A stretch of 64,000 bases of DNA from the NCBI GenBank assembly GCA_028023455.1, contig JAQFVV010006717.1, positions 248,001 to 312,000 on the forward strand, read 5' to 3'. The notes under the pieces were generated by a model. The model worked only from the letters and a program-made list of their open reading frames with translations. It did not search any database and was not told the origin of the DNA. Shown here in pieces: positions 52,574 through 64,000 of this stretch. This stretch comes from Epiperipatus broadwayi. Taxonomy: Eukaryota; Onychophora; Udeonychophora; Euonychophora; Peripatidae. The position numbers and the translations under genes were made by a program. Within the stretch, counting starts at the first letter, position 1. The number at the start of each line of letters is the position of its first letter.

Positions 52574-52605
<32 letters not shown>
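52506..52605. repeat. Hairpin built around two (TA)n arrays
   Basis: AGAATAAAACACTTTAAATC, then about 36 bp of TA, then GATTTAAATGTTTTATTCT (the near-exact reverse complement), then a second TA array to about 52605. The whole forms a long potential stem. Confidence 0.75.
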
Positions 52606-52608
<3 letters not shown>

Positions 52609-53186
52609 GTAGATCTCTCCAAAACTAAACCAGTATCAGACATGCTCATATTTTTATGTATACATTAAAAATAGCTCATAGCTTTAATCAGAATCTGACA
52701 GCCATTAATTACTTACATTTATGTTTCTAGGAAAACTCCTAAATCTAATCAACTTATACATTTATAACTTTCACGATTATTATAAATCTGTTATATATAT
52801 ATATGAATAATTAATGTTTATCAATAATAAATTGCTTTATAAGAATTTTATAGAGATTGCAAGGCTGTCCATAATCCTAGAAACAAATGGTATGATATTA
52901 TTAAACAACTGAATGAAAATATAAATAGTTGGCAAGTGATGATCAATAAAATTTAAAGTAATATACTTTCGTTTAATCTTCGCTTTTAAATATATTTGTT
53001 CATCATAGAAGAAAGCAAACTTTAGCAATTTTCAGCATATTCTAGGAAATAATGATGTGCATAATTATAAAAGTTCACATAAAAAACCCTACTTAATGGA
53101 AACCTAAGAAACCCTGTCGAATCCCCAAACAAAGTAATGGCATAACAACAGAAAATCATATTAGAATATTACCGTAATATTTGTGA

Positions 53187-53227
<41 letters not shown>

Positions 53228-53696
53228 ACTTCATCAGATATAACCAAACAGTTCATATCAAATAATGTTTTTTTTAAATATTAAAATGATATTAATAGAT
53301 GTGCTAAAAATGTACATATCACTAGGGATTATTTATAAAAGCCCATCTTGATTCAATTCAACATATCATAATACTGATGCTTCATCTCTAATCACTTATT
53401 ATTAAATCACTGGCTTTTACAAATAGTTACTCGACTTGCATGCATTATTTGTGCAAGAAATATTGTATATCACAGAAATTGATAAAAACATCGTGATAAT
53501 ATATATGTAGATATTAAAACAAACAAAAAAAAAATCGTACGAATACTTATGTTTATATATGTACTTCAATTATCATTCAACTGCAACTAATCCACTATAT
53601 AATGATTAATTACTTTCAACAGCAGATGAATATTATTTTTTACACATATAATATAATTAATACTAGTTGACTATCATGAATCTCATCATAATATAT
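52606..53696. other. AT-rich non-coding DNA with (TA)n(TG)n
   Basis: A compound microsatellite at about 53189-53227 (TA then TG). No gene supported. Confidence 0.5.
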
Positions 53697-55222
53697 TGTA
53701 ACAACCCTGACACACTATCCAATATTTAGAGCACTCTGCCAATTGGAGCCACATAAACATATTTGCTTAACCAATAAATTTCCAAACAATTTATTAATAT
53801 TAACATTTTTTTTTCCAACATATATATTTACATAAACATTTTTATTTTTTAAAAAAGGATATAAAACATTAAACAACTAGGGAAAACATACATGTATACT
53901 AACACTGAAATAAAACATGTATTATGTGTCACTAACTAAAAGAAAACTATATCAAAAACCTGTACATAAACCTTAGAAAACAATGACTAAATTTAAATCT
54001 AATCACATAACAATCAACTGTAGAAATGAAATTTAAAATATTCACAAATATTTGTTTTATTCCCTATTATATGTATATTATGTCTGCTCAACAATGGAAA
54101 ATGACAAGGTTCATAAATTTAAAAAACTATGTGTGATCTAAAAGTGTTATTAATTGTTATATTGTCTTCTGCCTTCGAAGATAAAACATTTTTTACTGCT
54201 TAAAAAGAAATTGGAATACAAAGATGGATATATATATATATTCGAATTAAAATATATATTTTTTAAAAATATTATTCAGAATTATAAAACGCTGAACTTC
54301 TAAAGCAACCATATAAAGTGGAAGAAATACTTTAAAAGAAAAGATTATATTATTTGCTGATTAAGCAACTTTAGTTGTATCCACTTAATAATTAAAAGAT
54401 ACAATAATTAATTGTTGTTATATAGAAATACTGTCACTAAAAAGTATATAAACCAATAGATTTTTAATATTATCTTTATACCATAGGGCCTTGCTAAACA
54501 GTTCATACCATAGTGAGAAGCATGTCATCAATAAAGCCATGAAAGTATAAAGATTTCATCTTCCCATTTAGAAGAAACCTAAAGAATATCTTTTGCCTTG
54601 AATAAAATGCCTAATAAAATCCAGTAGAGAGCAATTGGAGAAGATCACTGCCTTTCCATCCAAACAAGAGATTGCCACTCTTTGAGGGAGCAGTATTTCA
54701 TCTTCATCCATAAAATCTTATCTGGAAAATAAATAGTTTCCAGCAGACTCATCAAACTTTAATTAATATAATGGGACAAATATTGTGATTTTTATTTTAT
54801 TTATTTTTTCTGTCTATTGTAAATTTTCTGTATGTTTTCCTTTCTGTACTTGGAAGTAAATGTGTCATAATTTAGGGAAAATCATTATGAGAGTAAGAAG
54901 GGGGATAATATTAGATTTAAGTAATTTCTTTTTATCTGTATTTGTATGAAATAAAAATTTACATCAGTTTTGATTCCCCCATCCAACTGACTTTTGACAG
55001 CACAATGTGAAATGAGAGGTAAGAGATTTCAATATTATTTTACATTAAGCAATACACTAGATTATGCAAGAGTTTATATTAATTTGTTTATTATTAATTA
55101 AGCTTACTTATATATTGCTTTTGTATAGATGATTTATAACAATTGATCTATCTGGACAACAAAAATTTTTTTTTTATGTTTGTATATAAATATTTTAAAT
55201 TAGCCAGATAGAATCGCGATCA
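53697..55222 (-). mobile_element. Probable solo LTR of an El-2-like element
   Basis: Starts TGTAACAACCCTGACAC and ends GAATCGCGATCA, giving TG...CA ends, and is flanked by TATAT on both sides (53692-53696 and 55223-55227). The opening TGTAAC and an inner block reading AATAAATTT-AAACAATTTATTAAT resemble the El-2 LTR in the same plus-strand reading, which suggests minus orientation. No second copy is in the window and there is no coding content, as expected after recombination between the two LTRs of an element. Outer-end identification is by eye; a chance TG/CA pair next to TA arrays is possible. Confidence 0.45.
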
Positions 55223-56283
55223 TATATATATATATATATTAATGTTACATATTCATCGTAAATATTTGGTCAAGTGCATAAATTTCTACTATTGGTTTGA
55301 GGGTAAGGACTTTATTTTTATAAATATCATTATTAGATATCAATATGGTAAAAACTCATCCTTGACATAATAAATTACATGTGTCAGATTAAATTATTAT
55401 TCGTGTTTTATATTTTTGTTAATCAATAAATGTTAATATAATTCGTTATTTTAATTTGGTCTCTAGCTCATCATTATTTCCATATCCACGATCAGCTTTA
55501 TAGCTCTTCATTATTCACATATTCATCATAAACATTATAATCTTAATTATTCTAATACATATCAATATTATCTTATTATTTTAAAGGGAATAAATAGACA
55601 TAATCAAGTTGATTATTATAACTTTTAATACATATACATATACTGAACATACACATTTTGTTTTATATCTTATGTTATTCGGATATGCATATAGAATGTT
55701 TAGTAATCAATTATCTCCTTCCCTGATAAGAGCGTCCAAGCAATTACTCCCTGAGTTCAAAAACCGTGGTATAACGTGGCTAGAAAGGGGTGAGAATTAG
55801 ATGAACTGACCCAAATTTTATTTAGGTTAATAAAAACGTGTAAAGCTAGTCTATTGGAAGTAGATACAATCATAGGTTATGTATTTTATTGCATAATCAT
55901 TTGCATCCTATCCAAAGAACCAAAGTCCGACCATAGTAAGATGATCTCCCCTTATCTCCTGAGAAATCCACCACCCCATTACAATATAATATTGTCATGT
56001 GCTATTGGTATGGAATATTTGAATTATTGTGGGAATATATCATAAACACTTCATTATTAAGCAATGATATGGTCTGCAAATTTATAAATCATATTTGTTC
56101 TTGGTATTACTACAATTATATTTGTTAGTTATTACATTTTAAGTTTAATTATATTCAAATAGATATAATTGGAAGAAAATAATTAGTATTATTTAAAATT
56201 ATAGCCTCACAGTTTCTTGACCTCATCAGATGAATTAAAGTCGTAATAAGTTGAACAATTATTTATAATATTGTTAAAATGTA
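55223..56283. other. (TA)n array then AT-rich non-coding DNA
   Basis: TA array at 55223-55240. The two adjacent short frames at 55609-55800 and 55854-56045 have no recognisable domain, and I do not call genes. Confidence 0.5.
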
Positions 56284-56437
56284 AGTATTATATTTTCATT
56301 TACCATTGTCAAACTTCCTCCACTCACAACTTTTACACCATCCATTTCAGATAAGTACAATAATGATCATTACTAATCATTATCAAAATTAGAGATTATC
56401 TCTAGCACAGATATAAACTTTAAACCTCAGTTAAAAA
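56284..56437 (+). repeat. Dispersed repeat R, copy B
   Basis: Close match to 46743-46895. It forms an inverted repeat with copy C at 56572-56716. Confidence 0.8.
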
Positions 56438-56501
56438 TTAATATATCTGATTTTTTATTTATTTTACACACATGGAGTTATTAACCTTTCTCTTTCCAGT
56501 G

Positions 56502-56872
56502 TGTAATATTTTATAGATATAATAAACACCTCCATACTTCCCCATCCTTTTTAAGAGATGTATTAATTTTAACTGAGGTTTAAAGTTTATATCTGTGCTA
56601 GAGATAATCTCTAGTTTGATAATAGTTAGTAATAATCATTATTGTATTTATCTGCAATGGATGGTGACAAAGTTGTGAAATGGTGGAAGTTTGCCAATGG
56701 TAAATGAAAATGTAACAATTTACTCTAGATAAATACTTTTCATATAAGAAAGATATATATGAGAGATAGTAACCTGGGCCAACTGATGAGTGCTGGTTCA
56801 GTATGAAATGCATCAAGTGAAGTTAAAAAAAATGGGGAAGTATGGAGGTGTTTCTTATATCTATAAAATGTA
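56502..56872. mobile_element. MITE-like element with 41-43 bp terminal inverted repeats
   Basis: The left terminus 56502-56544 (ending ACCTCCATACTTCCCCAT) is the near-perfect reverse complement of the right terminus 56832-56872. The interior holds repeat R copy C (minus strand, 56572-56716) and, at about 56775-56808, the reverse complement of the CCAGCAATCATCAG module seen in the 15.5-16.5 kb tandem unit. No ORF. Either a composite MITE or one transposon that landed among other repeats. Confidence 0.7.
56572..56716 (-). repeat. Dispersed repeat R, copy C
   Basis: Reverse complement of copies A and B, from ACTGAGGTTTAAAGTTTA to CAATGGTAAATGAAAAT. Lies inside the TIR-bounded element. Confidence 0.8.
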
Positions 56873-59327
<2,455 letters not shown>

Positions 59328-60579
59328 CAGAAGATTGCATGTCTCGCATACATGGACGATATCACAGTCTTCTTGACATCAAAGAAGCAAATACCACAGC
59401 TTCAGGCAGTGCTTGAACAATTCTCAAAGCAATATGGATTGAGCATAAACCCAGAAAAGTCTGCAGCCTGGTCGCTACTCACTGGAAAGCCATGTGGACC
59501 AATGTATCGAGCAAAACCAGCTACATTCCTAGGCTTTCCTTTTTTTCTAGGAGCCACTGGAATGAGATGTCAGATCCAATCCAAGCTCAAAGAGGAAGTC
59601 AAAAGCATAGCAGAATCACTCTCAAAGGCATATTTGTCCATATATGCAAAGGTGCAACTGATTAACAAACTTATAATAACCAAGATAACATATTACATGC
59701 CTGTAGTTGAATTTTCAAAAAAATTTATGGCATGCATTAATTCCATATGTTGCAAGCTCATCTGGGGGAAAAAGATGGTGGCAATTTCAATGGTAAAACT
59801 GAATCACCCTCTTATAGCAAATGGACTGGGATTGCATAGCTTACAAACATTTCAAACATTCAAAACAAGGAATGCTATAATTGCTATACTCACTCAATTT
59901 CCTAAATTAAGACACCTAGAGCAGATAACACATACAGATAGACCTCCTCCAAAAGATTGTTTTTTGGAAATCACTGTCTATCAATGCAGGAGAGAAAGAA
60001 CAATTCCAGATCAATTGGACCAAAAATATAAATATTGGTAAATATATAAGTTTATACATCAAAATAATTATAATGAGGAGATCCCATCAATACTAGAAAT
60101 AGGAAACAAATATCTGATCAAGCAATACAAAACATGGCAACTAGAACCTAAGTTCCTAGATTTTATAATCAAGATGAATTTGAATGTTTTACCTATTAAA
60201 TATTTTTTACATCACAGAAGAATGTACAGATCAGTTGATCCATTCTGTGGCCTTTGCCATATGACTGAGGAGACGTTACAGCATATAATTTTCAACTGCA
60301 AGGCCTTGGAGCAGACTAGATGCATTTTGCAGGGCAAATACAGGGAAAAAAATACAACAATGATGCAAATTATGTCAAATTACAAAAGTAGGTCTATACC
60401 AGCCATAAGGGCCTCAACGTTTGTTTTATATGCACTTTGGTGCATTAGGTAACTCCAGAAGGCATCCAGCCACATTTGAAAATAAGTTAAATAAAATTCA
60501 AGTTAGAGACAAGCAGATCACCAGCCCAGATATTTATGCAGCTACTTGGTCCCTGCTCAGACAAGTAGCAAAACTATAA
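59328..60579 (+). pseudogene. LINE ORF2 remnant: reverse transcriptase palm/thumb to C-terminal zinc finger
   Basis: The frame enters with LAYMDDITVF; YMDD (59349-59360) is the RT active-site box. Next come FSKQYGLSINPEKS, FLGFPFFLG and a thumb region (KVQLINKLIITKITYYMPVV, then LIWGKK), the usual order after the YxDD box in LINE RTs. A TAA at 60039-60041 interrupts; the same frame continues to a TAA at 60450-60452 and includes CGLC...H...C (C-x2-C-x8-H-x4-C, 60246-60299), the C-terminal zinc-knuckle type found after LINE RT domains. A one-base shift near 60445 then leads to a terminal segment with ITSPDIYAATWSLL ending at 60577-60579. RT motifs before YMDD and the endonuclease are missing. 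Clade not certain. Confidence 0.85.
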
Positions 60580-60795
60580 AACACAAAATTAAAGAAAGCA
60601 TGGTCCTGATTATGCTCCCATTGGACAATAATATGATTAATTAACATTGATAAAGTGGATAGAATCATGTAAAATTACCCGTACAGATATGTACTTTTAA
60701 AAAAATGAATATTGTAGACCTGAAATTGAACTGACAATAATAAGATTCGACATGTATCTTGCTATGGAATTATAATACTATGTAACTATTGGATC

Positions 60796-60801
60796 AATAA
60801 A
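60796..60801 (+). terminator. LINE polyadenylation signal
   Basis: AATAAA about 20 bases upstream of the (TAA)n tail. Confidence 0.55.
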
Positions 60802-60819
60802 GTTTACTATTGTTGAAAC

Positions 60820-61063
<244 letters not shown>

Positions 61064-62460
61064 AATATATTCTCACCCAAAGAACAATGGATTTGCTATC
61101 TTTTCAAACAAATTCTAAGCCTAATTTATTTTAAAGGTTCCCTCACTATGACAATACAATAAAAGTAAGATCCAGAAAATATATTTTATTAATTGCTATC
61201 TATTGTGCTACAAAAAACATGTGCACACATGCATACAATTTAATCTTATGACTTGAATTAAAAGAAACATGGATTTAAAATAAGAGATCAAGTAATTGTG
61301 GGAGATATTTAGAAGTACAGATATTTATAATACAGTGTCAGAGTATTTTCTGTTGTGACTATGATGACATCTTATATCCAGGCTTGTGTAAACTTTGAAA
61401 ATTTTCAGAATTTAAATGACACTTATAGATTTTTATTTCAAATAGACCATTAAAAAGTATCTAACAAATATTGATAGAAAAATGAGTCTCTAAGCTGTAA
61501 AAAGAGAGAAAACATCTCACTCAAACTCAAAATAAGAAACTGTTGGAAAAGTCTTCCACTTGGAGTGATATATTTAATAACTATTTTACTTATATACCAA
61601 TTGAAATTATTATTGAGTTTAATTACTGGTGACAACTCTATTTCAGTTTGGATGCCAATATGTAGCCACTAAATAAAATATATAAACAATAATTAAGGTT
61701 TTAACTAAAGAATTATAAATATCTATTTGGTAGTTTTTTTGGTAGACATTTAGTAATTATATTTTACTTTTAAACTGCTGTCCAAACAATTGGCTCAGAA
61801 TAATCAAACTTCTTTTGTTAAAGATTAATGTTTCACATGTTATATCCATATGCAATGTGGGGAGGCTTTTTGGTTTATACAAAACTAACTTTATAATAAA
61901 CCATCTACAGAGAACAATGTGATGTTATAGGATGTAAGTAACATTAGCCAAATGAGGTAATTGTAAGTAAATGGGACAACAAAATGGAAAACAGAAAGGA
62001 CAAAAGGAACAACAAGGATGTTATCTATGTAATTGAAATATTACTTTTGTAAGGTCTGAAAATTCATGAAAAAAAGACTCAGACTGTTAATTAGGTCAAA
62101 ACATAAAGTTTATGCTGGTCATAACAAATAATTTAATTTTTTTTAAAATAAATGTTATACCATATATTGATAAAAATTATGAAAGTACATATTACAAATA
62201 AACAGTTAATATAAATTAAAAAGTAATGTTTAAATTATGAAATATATTTTGCATAAAAATAAAATAAAAACACTTGTAATTAAAATGTCAAATAAAATTT
62301 TTTACAAGTCTAGCCAAATTTTGTGTGGAGATTTTAATAAAATGATATCAAAACATCAATTCACATACTACATGTGACATTATACATGAATTCAAATTTA
62401 TCTAATAAGTAACTAAATATAAGTTTGCAATCTGATCCTCCTCTATCTATAAATAAAATT

Positions 62461-62465
<5 letters not shown>
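61064..62465. other. AT-rich non-coding DNA, no gene seen
   Basis: No supported gene or repeat. Confidence 0.5.

Positions 62466-62510
<45 letters not shown>
62466..62510. repeat. (TA)n microsatellite
   Basis: About 22 TA units. Confidence 0.95.
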
Positions 62511-62514
<4 letters not shown>

Positions 62515-62559
62515 GAATGTACATATTAAGTTACTGCAAATATATCTAGTGATATACAA

Positions 62560-62720
62560 ATTAAAAGCATAAAGCTAAACTAGCCAATAAATAATCAAAA
62601 TCACTCCTAATTCCCAACTCAACCAGACTCGCCAAGAAAATAAACTATAAAACCCTACCAATAGTTTCACTGTTACATGCAGACTTCTCAAGTGTTAAGA
62701 ACTAAAAAATAACAAAATAT
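62560..62720 (+). repeat. Single-arm copy of the 17.9-18.5 kb inverted-repeat element
   Basis: TAAAGCTAAACTAG, ATAATCAAAAT and CAGACTTCTCAAGTGT match the left arm at about 17918-18045 in the same order. The second arm is absent. Confidence 0.65.
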
Positions 62721-63300
62721 TTAAACTAAAAATTACCCACAATTCCATTTATGTCCCATACATTCTTAATATTAAAATAACTTTTAAATAAGTTAATTGC
62801 AAAGATGGTTTTGCTTTAAGATTTATTTTCAATTTTAAAAATAATATTGTAGAGGGTATTTCTAGGTTTTTGAATAAATTTTTAAAACAATTTATTGATT
62901 TTGGTCATTACACAGTATCTTCTTCTTTTGAGGCTTTTGATAAGATTAACAATTTTAAAATGGAATGTAATTGGATATTTGGTAGTTTGGATACTACTGT
63001 AGTATTAGTCCTGCAACATAGGGAAGATAGGATGACTTTTCACATCTGCAATAAATGTGCAATCTTGCGATGATGTCAAATTTAAATGAATAAACCCTGC
63101 AATGTTATCAGAGCTCATGTGAAAATGTGTTTTTCTTTATCAGTATGGTTTTTTTGTAATATTTTGACATTTTCAGTTCTTGTCCAGATCTCTTTCTGGC
63201 AACAGCTATTGCATTGTTGATTTCAACTGGGTATTTATATCAATTGTGTTTGTATTTGTAAAAATTAAAAAAATATTGACTACTTAGAAATCTCCAATTA
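62721..63300. other. AT-rich DNA upstream of Merlin remnant
   Basis: A 67-codon frame (62870-63073) has no recognisable feature. This interval may hold the Merlin 5' region, but a terminal inverted repeat cannot be identified because the right end lies outside the window. Confidence 0.4.
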
Positions 63301-64000
63301 CTGAAATGGATACCTTGCTCTATTTTCAACAACAAGGCATCCTGCCATCAGTGAAAATGTGTTTGAATGGATATGTACACCTCAAACAATCTGTGGCAAT
63401 CTAATGTCTGAGATTGTAACAGTAAAATTGCAATTTGTAAGGGAACATGGTTGAAATGTTCAAGAATTCCTATCCTAACAGTGATCTGCTTCATTTACAG
63501 TTGGGCTCACAAATTAACTTCTGTAGAATGGAGGGAAAATGATCTTGGCTTATCAAGTAAAACAGTCATTGATTGGAATAACAACATGTGAGAAGTTTTC
63601 ACCACTGCCATGCTACAATGACAAACACTAAAAGTTTTAGGGCCAAATAAAATCATCAAATTGATGAGAGCCTTTTTTACAAAAGGAAGAATCAATCAGA
63701 CTGAATTTTACCTGAGCAGTGGATGTTTGGTGGGTTATGTAGGGAAACTGACAAATGTTTTATCAAAATCCAAGACAGGGCAGCAGTAGCTCTGATGGAA
63801 TCCATAGAATATAATCTTGAAGAGGGGTCCACTATATATTCTGACTGCTGGAAAGTGTACAAAACTTATGAATTGACAAATGCCAGTTATGAGCATTTTT
63901 GCATATATATTTATGAATCCAGAAGACGAAGTTTACACACAAAATATTGAGAGATTGTGGGGTTCCACAAAATGGTGAAATAAGCAGCAGTGAGGGACAG
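63301..64000 (+). pseudogene. Merlin-type (IS1595/ISXO2-like) DNA transposase, broken, runs off the right edge
   Basis: A DDE transposase that would cut and move its own DNA. N-terminal fragment QQQGILPSVKMCLNG (about 63325) is from the zinc-ribbon region. From 63442 a second frame gives GTWLKCSRIP, WAHKLTSVEW and SSKTVIDWNNNM, then a TGA (63589-63591). The catalytic core is in a third phase: IDESLF with the first D at 63663-63665, a TGA at 63702-63704, EQWMFGGLCRET at 63714, then YSDCWK with the second D at 63843-63845. The last acidic residue sits in NIERLWGS (GAG 63949-63951), one base out of phase. All three acidic positions survive but frameshifts and stops separate them. The order matches IS1595-family DDE domains, known in eukaryotes as Merlin. 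Confidence 0.85.

Noticed and set aside
55609-56045. Two consecutive 63-codon frames as a possible small gene
   Set aside because: No domain, start context, splice evidence or repeat match; length is within chance for this composition.
62870-63073. 67-codon plus-strand frame as the N-terminus of the Merlin transposase
   Set aside because: It lacks the zinc-ribbon cysteine pattern and sits about 230 bp before the first transposase-like peptide. Unsupported.

Overview
This is a gene-poor window of a very AT-rich eukaryotic nuclear genome, most likely an invertebrate animal with a repeat-rich genome. The supporting signs are the low GC, dense (TA)n and (ATT)n microsatellites, long-LTR retrotransposons, LINE fragments with reverse-transcriptase motifs, a Merlin-type (IS1595/ISXO2-like) transposase remnant, MITE-like foldback repeats and tRNA-like SINE pieces. 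The species cannot be fixed from the sequence. I see no host protein-coding gene, rRNA, intact tRNA, CRISPR array or bacterial operon structure. Every coding signal I can defend belongs to a mobile element, and every one is broken.

Layout. 1-2.2 kb: AT-rich DNA with two (TA)n arrays and a palindromic MITE-like element. 2264-10271: El-1, an LTR retrotransposon with very long (about 2.77 kb) LTRs and only a decayed gag inside. 10.3-21.2 kb: non-coding, with a 463-bp tandem duplication (15.5-16.5 kb) and an inverted-repeat element (17.9-18.5 kb). 21184-22216: three-plus copies of a module of about 310 bp, in both orientations, each carrying two CCAAT boxes and a TATA-like stretch. 23034-28930: El-2, a second gag-only LTR element on the minus strand with 1.9-kb LTRs. 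28955 to about 34305: El-3, an older, diverged LTR element starting in the same (TA)n array that ends El-2; it carries a decayed coiled-coil ORF and an 87-bp (29-residue) tandem repeat. 34.3-53.7 kb: mostly featureless AT-rich DNA with a SINE fragment, a decayed RTE-like LINE, a 196-bp (ATT)n array and foldback elements. 53697-55222: probable solo LTR. 56.3-56.9 kb: nested inverted repeats. 59328-60820: 5'-truncated LINE with a (TAA)n tail. 63.3 kb to the right edge: Merlin transposase remnant.

The most interesting signal is a set of gag-only, long-LTR elements (El-1 and El-2 share a Gag motif and the same kind of primer-binding region) that all abut (TA)n microsatellites. These elements depend on trans-acting pol if they are, or were, mobile. 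Differences between sister LTRs look concentrated at CpG/TpG/CpA positions, which suggests germline cytosine methylation. Coordinates of repeat edges were judged by eye, so non-LTR repeat edges may be off by several to tens of bases.
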